Positions 42,395-51,417 of a DNA stretch of 64,000 bases are shown piece by piece. Location of the stretch: positions 124,001-188,000 of the forward strand of contig NZ_JARUIU010000003.1 of the NCBI RefSeq assembly GCF_029667115.1, read 5' to 3'. Below the pieces are notes generated by a model that was not told the origin of the DNA, searched no databases, and was given only the letters and a program-made list of their open reading frames with translations. The position numbers and the translations under genes were made by a program. The stretch's first letter is position 1. Each line of letters opens with the position of its first letter. The stretch is from Jeotgalibacillus sp. ET6. GTDB lineage: Bacteria; Bacillota; Bacilli; Bacillales; Jeotgalibacillaceae.

Positions 42395-45300
42395 TTATTC
42401 AAAAAGCGCCTCAAAGGTTGAAGTAGGAAGCACAGACTCTCCTCCAATGACGTAATACTTTCCAGTTTCATGCGCGTAACCTGAAACTGTATCAATTGTC
42501 GTCTGTTTAGGACTAACAGGATTTGTTAAAATGATTGGATTGCCATTTATTCCGGCAAAAGCTGACCCCGCCAAGGCATCCGGGAAGTTTTGGCCGGTTG
42601 CAATAAAGACTGTTGACATATTTACACTATCTAAATTGTGGAAGTAATCAATAATCTCGCTATTCGTTTCATAACGGTTGACCCCGCTTAATCTCTTAGC
42701 ACCCCTAAACGATTTAGCAACCTTATCACTAACAATTGATTTTCCACCGATAATAAATGTTTGATTTTCAATTGTTTTTTTGTATTCTTGCAAGGCAGGT
42801 GGGATGGTATCTGATTTTGTTAACAGAATTGGCATACCAATCCACGATGCAATTGGTGCAATGGATAGTGCATCAGCATAGCTGTTTCCGTTAACAACTA
42901 CAGCTAATTCAGTCAGACCAAGCTCTTTAGCGACATTTACAGATGTCTCATAACGATCCTTACCACTAATTCGCTTGATGTTTTTTATCCCCAAACTCTT
43001 CAATTCTTTCTCCACATTAGGTGAAACAACATATCCGCCCCCTACGATTGTCGCAGAGCTTGCGTTTAGTCGAACAATTTCATCCTTCACGCTGTCAGGC
43101 AAAGATTTTGCTTTTGTTAATAAAAGCGGTGCCTGATGTTTGTAAGCCAATGGTGTTGCGCTCAGTGCATCCGGATAATTTCCTCCTGCAGCAATGATCA
43201 CATGTTTTGAGCTTTTCCATCCCTCAGCAGAGACCTTAACAGATGTTTCGTAACGGTCTTTCCCGCTGATTCGTTCAAATAGCTCGTCATTTCCATCGTA
43301 ATCTTCAGAAAATGTGATCGCGTTATAGGCATCTAATCTTCCCCAGCCTGATACAAGATCATATCCTTCCACTGGTTCCGAAAAGTAGTACGGGTCCTCC
43401 GGATCAAAAGGCTGGTACGGATTATCACTTTCTTCAAAGGCGATATCCTGAGCACTTCTTGTCAGAATGGTTTCAATATCACCAGGAAGCAATTCAGGAT
43501 TATGAGAAAGCAGCAGGCCTGCGACAGCAGCCACATGCGGAGTTGCCATCGATGTACCGCTTTGGTAAACGACATTGCCATCTGGCATTAAACTTGGTAC
43601 ATCAGATCCTGGTGCGACCAAATCAAGGCCTTCTCCATAATTCGAGTAATCTGCAACAATATCCATTCTGTTCGTTGATCCAACAGCAATGGCGTATTTA
43701 GATGACGCTGGATAAGAAACTTCTTCGTATGCTTCATTTCCACTTGCAGCCACTACGGTCACGTTGCGGTCGTTAGCATATTTTAATGCATATTCGATTA
43801 CCCGGCTGTATGGACCGCCAAGGCTTAGATTCAACACCTGTGCTCCCTGGTCAACCGCGTATTTAATCCCATAAGCAATTTGCTCTGTATCCCCGCCGCC
43901 TGAAGCGTCAAGAACCTTTACAGGCATGATGTCTGCATAAGGATTGATTCCAGCCATTGAGTAATGATTATCAGTGGCTGCAGCAATAATTCCCGCGACA
44001 TGAGTTCCATGTCCGTAATCATCCATTGCATCCCTATTTCTGCTGACAAAATTGTAGCCTGATTCAGTTTGAACGCTGTCACTTAGGTCAGCAAGTGTAT
44101 GATCTACTCCTGTATCAAGAACGGCAATTAATGTATTTGTAAGCTCTTTGCCTTCAAGTAAATCGCGCAGCTCCGTATAGTTGATGTCAGCTTCCGCTAC
44201 CCCCTGAACAGCTCCGTCATTTTCCAGTGACCACTGGTAGTCGTACTGCGCATCTGCTGTAAAAGCCTGATACTGCTGAACCGGCTCCACAAAATCCACT
44301 TCAGGAAGCTTGTCCAGTTTTGCAGCAGTTGATTTCATCGATTGAGCAGAAGCCTGATAAGAGGAAGACGCTTCTACTTCAAGCACGAACATATTTGGAA
44401 AAACAGACTCGTCCGCTGCCAGCGGTTCAATCGATTGAACACCATAGGATTTTGTTTTAGATTGAATGCTGCTGATTTTCTTTCCGTCCTTCAGTTTTAC
44501 AATAAGACGATTGTCCTCTGGTTTAGCAGTTGAGTATCCGCCTTTTGATAAAATGGAAGAAACGGTTTGATTCGTCAAATTAGAAACGCCAATCCCCGTA
44601 CCTGCTTTCTGAATTTCTTCTTTTAAAAACTCAGGAACGGAATCCAGTGCAGTGGAATAAAGGGCGTTGATTGAATCCTGATCCTCTTTTGTGATTTTAT
44701 AGGTGCTTGCACTTCCATTTGCAGCTATGTCTTTAAATAATGGTTTTAACTGCACCAGGTTGTTGAAAACGTCATCTCTTACTGTTTTGCTCAGCACCAT
44801 TTTTGTACTGATAAATGGGGCTGCTTTGTAATAAGTAGCTGACAGGTCTTTCCCCTTGCTTGTTTTTGCAAGAACATCTTCACGGATCGAACGTAAATCC
44901 GCTAATATTCCTTTTCCTTCTTCTCTTTGATCCACAGCCAGTTCGACCGTGCATTCCTCACCAACTATGTCATCTGATGGAGAAAGTGTAATTCCCTCGT
45001 AGCCGATCGTATAAGGACCGCCTGAAATTTCAATAAGTTCTCCTTTTTCGTCTTCATAATATTCGGTTCCATACGATTCTACTTTTATGTAGTAGGGGCC
45101 TGTCCAGGCAATAGGAAAATCAATAATTGCCGGCTCATCCATGTAGGAATAATTCATATAGCGGTCAAATGCCCAATTATCTACGGCGTTTTCAATACTC
45201 GAGTACACCGTGATGTTTAGCTCTTGCTCTGATTGAAGATTTATACGAAAATGAGTAAACTCTTCGACATCCATTTTTGATGGGTCAATCGTATACCATT

Positions 45301-45472
45301 GAACGAACTCCCCTTCTTCAAATGTCGCCTCCATCATTTCGCCAAGTACTAATTTTTCTTCCTCATTAGGAACCATTACTTCCGCTTTTACTTCCATTGA
45401 ACCAAACTGACTGAAAAAAAGCGAAAAGATTAGAAAAACAGACAAACAACCGCTAACCAATTTCCTTTTCAT
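42395..45472 (-). CDS. Secreted S8 subtilisin-like protease with three cell-wall-binding repeats
   Basis: A 1025-residue exported protease. Signal peptide 1-29; a PPC-like beta domain at ~45-165; a helical segment; an I9-like propeptide at ~320-405; the subtilase domain at ~430-720 with Asp453 (VLDTGVD), His488 (GHGTHVAG), Asn579 (ASGNE) and Ser641 (SGTSMATPHVA); and three CW_binding_2 repeats from ~733, ~832 and ~930, each opening R(I/L)SGxxRYET. The repeats hold it on the wall. It is a single gene. Confidence 0.9.
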   Translation of the reverse strand: MKRKLVSGCLSVFLIFSLFFSQFGSMEVKAEVMVPNEEEKLVLGEMMEATFEEGEFVQWYTIDPSKMDVEEFTHFRINLQSEQELNITVYSSIENAVDNWAFDRYMNYSYMDEPAIIDFPIAWTGPYYIKVESYGTEYYEDEKGELIEISGGPYTIGYEGITLSPSDDIVGEECTVELAVDQREEGKGILADLRSIREDVLAKTSKGKDLSATYYKAAPFISTKMVLSKTVRDDVFNNLVQLKPLFKDIAANGSASTYKITKEDQDSINALYSTALDSVPEFLKEEIQKAGTGIGVSNLTNQTVSSILSKGGYSTAKPEDNRLIVKLKDGKKISSIQSKTKSYGVQSIEPLAADESVFPNMFVLEVEASSSYQASAQSMKSTAAKLDKLPEVDFVEPVQQYQAFTADAQYDYQWSLENDGAVQGVAEADINYTELRDLLEGKELTNTLIAVLDTGVDHTLADLSDSVQTESGYNFVSRNRDAMDDYGHGTHVAGIIAAATDNHYSMAGINPYADIMPVKVLDASGGGDTEQIAYGIKYAVDQGAQVLNLSLGGPYSRVIEYALKYANDRNVTVVAASGNEAYEEVSYPASSKYAIAVGSTNRMDIVADYSNYGEGLDLVAPGSDVPSLMPDGNVVYQSGTSMATPHVAAVAGLLLSHNPELLPGDIETILTRSAQDIAFEESDNPYQPFDPEDPYYFSEPVEGYDLVSGWGRLDAYNAITFSEDYDGNDELFERISGKDRYETSVKVSAEGWKSSKHVIIAAGGNYPDALSATPLAYKHQAPLLLTKAKSLPDSVKDEIVRLNASSATIVGGGYVVSPNVEKELKSLGIKNIKRISGKDRYETSVNVAKELGLTELAVVVNGNSYADALSIAPIASWIGMPILLTKSDTIPPALQEYKKTIENQTFIIGGKSIVSDKVAKSFRGAKRLSGVNRYETNSEIIDYFHNLDSVNMSTVFIATGQNFPDALAGSAFAGINGNPIILTNPVSPKQTTIDTVSGYAHETGKYYVIGGESVLPTSTFEALFE

Positions 45473-45722
45473 TTACATCCCCCATAAATTCATAATATTT
45501 ACATTTATATTAAATCATAGAATCAGAGTCACTGGCAATCTCTTCTAGTACGTTTTTACTCTTCTTTTCTCTTTATTTTTTCAACACTAAAAAGCGGGAC
45601 TTATGGCTCTACTCTGTTCATAGTTTCTATGCATCAAAATGCTACTCCTTTAAATTCAGTATTCTATGGTGTCCTTTTTTTTCCGCCGCTGCGATATAGG
45701 AGGTGAAAGGAGGTGATTGACC

Positions 45723-45944
45723 ATGGCAGTTAGCAACGTCAGTGATGTTAAGCTTCGTTTGGTTTTCGAAGACGGTTTAAAGCCAAACGGATCACCCATT
45801 TTAAAACGAAAGACACTTAGCCGCATCCGTTTCACAGCAACACCTGATCAGCTTCACAACACCGCACAGGCTCTTTCTTCTCTGTGCAGCTATTCACTTT
45901 TGGACACGGAACGAGTGGAAACATCCGGAATCCATCAGTTTTAA
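45723..45944 (+). CDS. DUF1659 protein
   Basis: A 73-residue protein, ATG at 45723 after GAAAGGAGGTGA. KLRLVFEDGLKPNGSPILKRKTLSRI and the following helix match the DUF1659 pattern. Together with the next two genes it forms a conserved mini-cluster of unknown function in bacilli. Confidence 0.8.
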   Translation: MAVSNVSDVKLRLVFEDGLKPNGSPILKRKTLSRIRFTATPDQLHNTAQALSSLCSYSLLDTERVETSGIHQF

Positions 45945-45974
45945 TGACTCGTTAGAATGAAAGGAGGCGAAAAC

Positions 45975-46193
45975 ATGAATAAATCACTGGAACTTCAATT
46001 TCAAACAGCTGGTGGAGCAACTTCCACCCTGTCAATTGATTCTCCCATCGAGCCCGTCGATCCGGCAGCTATCAAATCAGTAATGGAAAGCATCATTGCT
46101 GAAGACGCATTTGTTACCCCAACAGGCGGACTTGTCGCCATTATCGGCGCACGCGTTGTAGCAAGAGGCGTTGAAGACGTGGAAATGGCATAG
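45975..46193 (+). CDS. DUF2922 protein
   Basis: A 72-residue protein, ATG at 45975 after GAAAGGAGG. The pattern LELQFQTAGGATSTLSIDSPIEPVDPAAIKSVMESII, quoted as LELQFQTAGGATSTLSID, fits DUF2922. It ends in GARVVARGVEDVEMA. It follows the DUF1659 gene by 30 bp. Confidence 0.8.
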   Translation: MNKSLELQFQTAGGATSTLSIDSPIEPVDPAAIKSVMESIIAEDAFVTPTGGLVAIIGARVVARGVEDVEMA

Positions 46194-46208
46194 GGATTAT
46201 CTTATTAC

Positions 46209-46243
46209 TAAAAGCGGTCAGCGAACAGCTGACTGCTTTTTTT
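46209..46243 (+). terminator. Hairpin between the DUF2922 and YvrJ genes
   Basis: AAGCGGTCAGC and GCTGACTGCTT form a stem followed by TTTTT. It probably attenuates transcription into yvrJ. Confidence 0.75.
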
Positions 46244-46274
46244 ATGAGTAGACCATAGAAAGGAGTGAACCAGC

Positions 46275-46409
46275 ATGGATGAGTGGATTAAGCTGATTAG
46301 TGAGGTAGGATTTCCAATTGTGGTAACTCTCTATTTGCTGCACCGGATTGAAGCGAAACTCGAAGCAGTGATTCAGTCCATACACGGCCTCACCGAACGA
46401 GCAGGATAA
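46275..46409 (+). CDS. yvrJ: YvrJ-family small protein
   Basis: A 44-residue protein behind AAAGGAG, with ATG at 46275. It opens MDEWIKLISEVGFPIVVTLY, one membrane helix, followed by a charged amphipathic helix (LHRIEAKLEAVIQSIHGL). This is the YvrJ pattern, similar in shape to phage BhlA/holin-like proteins. The function is unknown. It is the third gene of the DUF1659-DUF2922-YvrJ cluster. Confidence 0.8.
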   Translation: MDEWIKLISEVGFPIVVTLYLLHRIEAKLEAVIQSIHGLTERAG

Positions 46410-46410
46410 A

Positions 46411-46449
46411 AAAAGAGGAGCTTATCCTGTAAATCGGATAGCTCCTCTT
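46411..46449. terminator. Bidirectional terminator between yvrJ and iadA
   Basis: AAGAGGAGCTTATCC (46413-46427) and GGATAGCTCCTCTT (46436-46449) form a long stem serving both converging genes. Confidence 0.85.
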
Positions 46450-46463
46450 GTCTATTACAAACC

Positions 46464-47636
46464 TTATTCAAATGTTCCTTTCACAACCGCTTCTCCGTTT
46501 TTAACCATGACTTGTCCAAGGGAAATGACGGTATCAATCTCAAGTGTGTCTTTGTCGAGCAGCACAAGATCCGCATCTTTTCCTTCTTTTATCTGCCCTT
46601 TTTGAGAAAGCTTAAGAATCGCTGCAGGATTTTCAGTTATTACGCGCACAGCATCCTCTATGGCCACACCTTCTTTTAAAATAGCATCCCGGACTTCAGG
46701 ATAAAGCGTCGTTACTTTGCCAAGCTGAAGACCTAAAAATTCTCCCTGTTCATTAAAGTCCGGAAGACTTGCCTGTCCGTCAGAAGTAAACGTAATCAAA
46801 GACCCATCCACACCTTGCTCAAGCATCCTCTTCAGCGCCTCACTGCACTTTACTTCGCCTTCTTCAAAAAACTTAGGGATCGAACTCGTCGTAAAGTCCA
46901 CGTATCCTCCTTTTTTCGCATAAGCAATACCTGCTTCAAATAAGTGAGGATTCCGGTTTATATGAGTTGGATAAAACTGTTTAATCGGAATATCGGTCGT
47001 CTCCACAACTTTTTCAATCACATCTAAATGGTCATAGCTGTCTCCCACATGCACATTGACAATACCCGCTTTTCCGGAAAGCATTCCCCCAATCCGGGCA
47101 GCTGAAGCAATTTTCGCAAGCTCTTCCACCGTAGGCTGCGAGGACCGGTGATCTGCAATCGCAATTTCACCTGCACCAATAATCCGGTCAATTAAAATTA
47201 AATCATCCTCAATCGTACCTGTCAGCGTTTTAACCGGCACTTGATAGGACCCTGTGTGCGCATAGCAGGTGATGCCTTCTTCTTCAAGTCCTCTGGCTTT
47301 GGCCACCAAACTCGCCATCGTACGGGTCGTGCCATCGGTTCCTATCACACCCACAAGCGTTGTCACTCCACCAAGCGTCGCATCTGTCAGCTGCAATTCA
47401 GGCGTTCTTGTCTTATAGCTGCCTTCTCCTCCGCCGCCCATTATATGAACATGTGAATCAATAAAGCCGGGAACGACTATTTTCCCTTCAGCGTCTATTT
47501 CCTCAATCTCCACAAAACCTTCCGGCCGCTCGATCTTCTCTCCAATAAACCCGATCTTACCATCCACCAGCAGCAAATCCTTCCTGCCAAGCGGATGCGG
47601 CGCGTACACATTCCCATTTCGAATCAACTTCAACAT
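46464..47636 (-). CDS. iadA: Isoaspartyl (beta-aspartyl) dipeptidase
   Basis: A 390-residue amidohydrolase that cleaves beta-aspartyl dipeptides from damaged proteins. Metal ligands are in GFIDSHVHIMGGGGEG, with HTGSYQ, IADHRSSQ, VNVHVGDS and TSDGQAS as further active-site motifs, all typical of IadA. It stands 107 bp after a YfcC-type transporter gene, suggesting uptake and breakdown of peptides or amino acids in one unit. Confidence 0.9.
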   Translation of the reverse strand: MLKLIRNGNVYAPHPLGRKDLLLVDGKIGFIGEKIERPEGFVEIEEIDAEGKIVVPGFIDSHVHIMGGGGEGSYKTRTPELQLTDATLGGVTTLVGVIGTDGTTRTMASLVAKARGLEEEGITCYAHTGSYQVPVKTLTGTIEDDLILIDRIIGAGEIAIADHRSSQPTVEELAKIASAARIGGMLSGKAGIVNVHVGDSYDHLDVIEKVVETTDIPIKQFYPTHINRNPHLFEAGIAYAKKGGYVDFTTSSIPKFFEEGEVKCSEALKRMLEQGVDGSLITFTSDGQASLPDFNEQGEFLGLQLGKVTTLYPEVRDAILKEGVAIEDAVRVITENPAAILKLSQKGQIKEGKDADLVLLDKDTLEIDTVISLGQVMVKNGEAVVKGTFE

Positions 47637-47689
47637 TTCAGCAGGCTCCTTTCAGTTTGCAACGTAACTTTCTTTATCACACTAAAGGG

Positions 47690-47736
47690 ACCTGGCCCCT
47701 TGACCAAAGTAAAGCGGTCAGGCCCCTTTACTACTT
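47690..47736. repeat. Composite palindromic element with GGGGCCTGACC / GGGGCCAGG cores
   Basis: Two imperfect palindromes lie side by side: one built on AAAGGGACCTGGCCCCTT and one on AGTAAAG...CTTTACT around GGTCAGGCCCC. It belongs to the same set as those at 20574, 49351 and 52605 but is decayed. It lies between yfcC and iadA. Confidence 0.6.
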
Positions 47737-47743
47737 TAATTCA

Positions 47744-49255
47744 CTAAAAATTAATCAAGGTAGCAATTACAATAAATAGTGAAGCCATCGCGATCATCAG
47801 CAGCATGAATTTCCAGATGAAACGCGCCCACGTACCCCAGTCTACTCTCGCTGCACCAAGTGTTCCAAGTAACGCGGCGGATGTTGGTACAAAAATATTC
47901 GTTAATCCGTCTCCCAGTTGAAAAGCTAGGACCGCTACCTGGCGTGACACTCCAGCAATATCCGCCAGAGGCGCCATTAAAGGCATAGTTAATGCAGCTT
48001 GACCCGAACCGGATACCACAAAGAAATTAAAAACGGATTGGAAAGCATACATAAACCATGCTGACAGCGTTTCAGGGAAATCACCAATCACTTGCCCCGC
48101 TCCAAATAACATGGTATTTAATACAGATGGTGCATCCGGCGAGTCGCCACCAAGAATAATCACGATTCCCTTGGCCATACCGACAATCAACGCAGCCGGC
48201 AGCAAATCCTTCGCTCCTTCAACAAACCCTTCTGCAATGTCATCAACCTTCATATTATTCAGTTTAAACACAACAGCAATCAAGCCGGACACTAGACCGA
48301 TTGTGAAAAATTGAGACGCGATCTCAGGAATGTAATAGGCATTTTCGATTACTCCCCAAATAATCCAGCCGAGCCCTACTATTAACGTCAGGATTACCAG
48401 ACTGTGGCCCAGAGTGAATTTTGCATCCAGATCTTGTAACTCCGATTGTTTTCTAAAGTACGAATCCGTATCATACGAAAGAGATTTTTTCGGATCCTTT
48501 TTAATTCGTGCAGCATAACGCCAAGTAAAGATGATTCCGATAATTGTAAATACAGCCCACATCGCAATTCGAAAAGGTGCACCTGACAGCACCGGAACGT
48601 CAGATACTCCCTGCGCAATCGCGACACTAAATGGGTTCATCCACGAAGTGGCAAACCCTACCTGAGTCGCTACATATGTAATCATGACCCCTGTTATCGC
48701 GTCATACCCAAGGGCTACCATCAAAGGAACAAGAATAATAGCAAAAGCAATTGCTTCCTCCCCCATGCCAAACACGGCACCGCCAAGCGAAAACAAGAAA
48801 AACATAATCGGAACAATCAGAATCTCTTTTCCTTTTGTTTTATCAATCACACTCAATATTCCCTGTTCAATTGCTTTTGTGCGCAGGATAATTCCAAACG
48901 CTCCGCCAATAATCAAGATAAAAGCCACAACCCCCACGGCTGATCCCCATTTATCTCCTGAAACGAGACCTTCAAACACATAGTTTAAAAACCCGGCCTC
49001 TCCTCCAGCTTCAAACAGCTTCGTGCCTTCACGAACCTGATTACCCTCATTATCGGTGACAATTGAAAAGCTATCCGGAATCAGCACGGTCCGTGAAGAT
49101 TCCTCTCCCCCCTGGCTATAAGTGACCTCTTCTGTCTCAAACTGCCCAACCGGAACCAAGTAAGTGAGCAGTGCAGCAAGAACCACAACTCCAAATACAA
49201 TAACAAACGTATGCGGCACCTTCCAAGCGACTTTCTCCTTCTTATCCTTTTTCAC
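47744..49255 (-). CDS. YfcC-family transporter (DcuC/ArsB-like ion transporter superfamily)
   Basis: A 503-residue protein with about 12 membrane helices. The family pattern is seen in KVPHTFVIVFGVVVLAALLTYLVPVGQF, quoted as KVPHTFVIVFGVVVLAALLT, then GMGEEAIAFAII, and NFFVVSGSGQAALTMPLMAPL. Members carry dicarboxylates, amino acids or short peptides. Linkage to iadA suggests aspartyl dipeptides or aspartate, as inference. The start is GTG behind GGAGG. Confidence 0.85.
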   Translation of the reverse strand: MKKDKKEKVAWKVPHTFVIVFGVVVLAALLTYLVPVGQFETEEVTYSQGGEESSRTVLIPDSFSIVTDNEGNQVREGTKLFEAGGEAGFLNYVFEGLVSGDKWGSAVGVVAFILIIGGAFGIILRTKAIEQGILSVIDKTKGKEILIVPIMFFLFSLGGAVFGMGEEAIAFAIILVPLMVALGYDAITGVMITYVATQVGFATSWMNPFSVAIAQGVSDVPVLSGAPFRIAMWAVFTIIGIIFTWRYAARIKKDPKKSLSYDTDSYFRKQSELQDLDAKFTLGHSLVILTLIVGLGWIIWGVIENAYYIPEIASQFFTIGLVSGLIAVVFKLNNMKVDDIAEGFVEGAKDLLPAALIVGMAKGIVIILGGDSPDAPSVLNTMLFGAGQVIGDFPETLSAWFMYAFQSVFNFFVVSGSGQAALTMPLMAPLADIAGVSRQVAVLAFQLGDGLTNIFVPTSAALLGTLGAARVDWGTWARFIWKFMLLMIAMASLFIVIATLINF

Positions 49256-49350
49256 ATTCCTTCCTCCCTCTTTTTTTGAATATTGAATACAATCACCGAT
49301 CTATCTTCCCATACCACTATCGTTTTCTCAAGGTGATGAGGTAACGCAAT

Positions 49351-49417
49351 AAAGCACAGAAGGGGCCTGGCCCCTTCTGTGCTTTACATTTGAAACGTAT
49401 GAAAGGGGTCAGGCCCC
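49351..49417. repeat. 35-bp perfect palindrome plus a second GGGGTCAGGCCCC copy
   Basis: AAAGCACAGAAGGGGCC (49351-49367) is the exact reverse complement of 49369-49385 around one T. A second short GGGGTCAGGCCCC follows at about 49404-49416. The core matches 20574-20612, but the flanks are different bases while still pairing. It lies between ada and yfcC and could end the ada transcript, although the U tract is weak. Confidence 0.8.
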
Positions 49418-49422
49418 ATTTG

Positions 49423-50469
49423 TTATTTGTTCTTTTTTTCAAATTCCAGCATCCATTGTTTACGGGAAATACCGCCCCCATAACCGCCAAGTTCTCCGTT
49501 GAGCCGGATGACTCTATGGCACGGAATGATAATGGCCAGCTGGTTTGCTCCGTTTGCAAGCGCTACTGCTCGAAAAGCTGTTGGTTTTTCCAAAGCTGCA
49601 GCAATATCAAAATAAGATTGAGTCTCCCCGTACTGAATCTCACGCAGTTTTTCCCACACACTTTTTTGAAAATCAGATCCCAGTAAGTGAACTGGAGTTT
49701 TAAACTCCGTAAGCTTCCCGGCAAAATAAACTTGAAGCTCTTTTTCAATTGACTGCAGGATCTGATTTGTGCCGGGAATTACCGCTGATTTTGTTTTAGT
49801 CCTCAGCTTTTCCACTTCCCGTTCAAGTCCCCGCCGGTCCACAAATTCAAGCAGCCATAAAGCATCATCATCGGCAATGGCGAGCATGGAGCCAAGCTTT
49901 GTGTCGATCCAGGAAGCTTTCAGGATTTTGGTTTCTTCTGCCAAAGCAGGCGGAGCTCCCATAATTCTTGAGAAGGCATCCCGAAAGCCGCTGCCCGATT
50001 CATAGCCTGCTGCAAGCTGTGCTTCTATCACCGGATCACCTGAACGGATCTGCTTCATCGCAATCCCCATTCTTCTTGATCTGGCATACTCCACAAACGT
50101 CATTCCAAAGCGTTTTTTAAATTGACGTCTTGCCGTAGATTCATCAATCGACATTTCTTTGAAATGATAACTTTTCCATTGCTTTTCAGGACTTTCTTCC
50201 ACTGCTTCTACAAGTCTTGTGACAACTTCAGACACTTGATTGGGATGCGACAGCGGTCGGCATCTTTTACAGGGACGAAATGAGGCAAGCAGTGCTTCTT
50301 TTGCAGTAAAATAAAATTCACAGTTTTCAAATTTAGGCTTTCTAGCAGGACAGGTTGGGCGGCAAAAAACGCCGGTTGTTTTAACCCCCACATAAAAAAT
50401 GCCCTCATACTCACTATTTTTTTCAATCAATGCCCGATAGAATTCACTTTTTCTTTCTATAGCCTCCAT
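49423..50469 (-). CDS. ada: Bifunctional Ada: methylphosphotriester sensor/activator fused to O6-methylguanine-DNA methyltransferase
   Basis: A 348-residue fusion. The N-terminal zinc domain has Cys36, Cys40, Cys67 and Cys70 (FCRPTCPARKP, RPCKRCRP). Residues ~95-185 are an AraC-type HTH (FVEYARSRRMGIAMKQI). The C-terminal methyltransferase has its acceptor Cys317 in IIIPCHRVI. In B. subtilis these parts are two proteins, AdaA and AdaB; here they are one chain, as in E. coli. It both senses and repairs alkylation. Confidence 0.92.
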   Translation of the reverse strand: MEAIERKSEFYRALIEKNSEYEGIFYVGVKTTGVFCRPTCPARKPKFENCEFYFTAKEALLASFRPCKRCRPLSHPNQVSEVVTRLVEAVEESPEKQWKSYHFKEMSIDESTARRQFKKRFGMTFVEYARSRRMGIAMKQIRSGDPVIEAQLAAGYESGSGFRDAFSRIMGAPPALAEETKILKASWIDTKLGSMLAIADDDALWLLEFVDRRGLEREVEKLRTKTKSAVIPGTNQILQSIEKELQVYFAGKLTEFKTPVHLLGSDFQKSVWEKLREIQYGETQSYFDIAAALEKPTAFRAVALANGANQLAIIIPCHRVIRLNGELGGYGGGISRKQWMLEFEKKNK

Positions 50470-50561
50470 TGGATTTCCTCGCTTTCACAAAACCGGTTTT
50501 CTTGTAGTTTACCGTATCTGAAAAACGGACATCGCCAAAAATCAGGCATTGATTTTTAAAA

Positions 50562-51353
50562 TTATTCTGGCTGTCCAGCCAATTTCCCTATAGCAATGAT
50601 CCGCTCAGCCACGGCAATCATTTCTTTACTGTCTTCTCCATCGTCACATGCTGCCCATTCAAACTCTCTTTTTCCGTTATTGATCCATACTTCGAGCTTA
50701 TATGTTTGATTATTGTTGGTATCACAGGCAGACGACAACGTCTTTTCTTCTAAGTAATTGGCAAACACAAGCTGTTTATATATTTTATTTAGATGCTCAG
50801 TGGAAAGCTGAAAATCACTCGTTACTTTTTCGGTACCCTCCGACTTTTCGATCCATTGCATTTGTTTCGTGTTCATTTCATAGTGAGGACTTTCAAGTGA
50901 AACGGCAAAATAATCCTGCTGCTCTGTATTATAAGATACCGTTAATAATTCTCTATCACCTTCTCCGGAGCAGCCTGTCAGATAATAAGTTGTCTCTGTG
51001 GCGGTCTCCTCCATCTTCATCGAGTCGCACTCGTGTTCGTATACCTCCCCGCTGCCAAAGGAGTCATGTGTAGTATCAAGGGTATAGTTCAACTTCTGGT
51101 TGTATTCAAGCTGTGAAATGATTGGATCTCCTTCTGTGGTATATTGTATAACTTTGATTGAGTCCTTTTCGCCTTCCTGTACGTGTTCTGTGAACCGGGT
51201 GAGCAGGTCGATATTTTCGATAGATCCATGGCTTTCAATCACATCCTTCTCCCTGTTGATGTCGGCATCACCAGGCCGCTCACTCTCACTTACTGACGAA
51301 CATGCAGATAGCATCAAAACGATTATTGTGAAAAGAAACGTATGAAATTTCAT
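50562..51353 (-). CDS. DUF4362-like lipoprotein
   Basis: A 263-residue lipoprotein: MKFHTFLFTIIVLMLSACSS, with lipid Cys18. Residues ~30-150 match the DUF4362 pattern (DKVIxxHGxxxNxxxLxxFxxxVxxGxxDxIRVxxYTTEGDPI), visible as HGSIENIDLLTRF and KVIQYTTEGDPII. The second half is another beta-rich domain. It stands 64 bp after a sigma factor gene, so the two may be linked. AGGAGGTG precedes the ATG. Confidence 0.75.
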   Translation of the reverse strand: MKFHTFLFTIIVLMLSACSSVSESERPGDADINREKDVIESHGSIENIDLLTRFTEHVQEGEKDSIKVIQYTTEGDPIISQLEYNQKLNYTLDTTHDSFGSGEVYEHECDSMKMEETATETTYYLTGCSGEGDRELLTVSYNTEQQDYFAVSLESPHYEMNTKQMQWIEKSEGTEKVTSDFQLSTEHLNKIYKQLVFANYLEEKTLSSACDTNNNQTYKLEVWINNGKREFEWAACDDGEDSKEMIAVAERIIAIGKLAGQPE

Positions 51354-51417
51354 ACTACACCTCCTAATCCATAAGACGGGAATGGCAATGGAACGTTACA
51401 AGCATTGCAACACGAGT

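Noticed and set aside
49317-49559. 80-codon leftward reading frame at the end of ada
   Set aside because: It lies out of frame inside ada and the palindromic element, with no features of its own.
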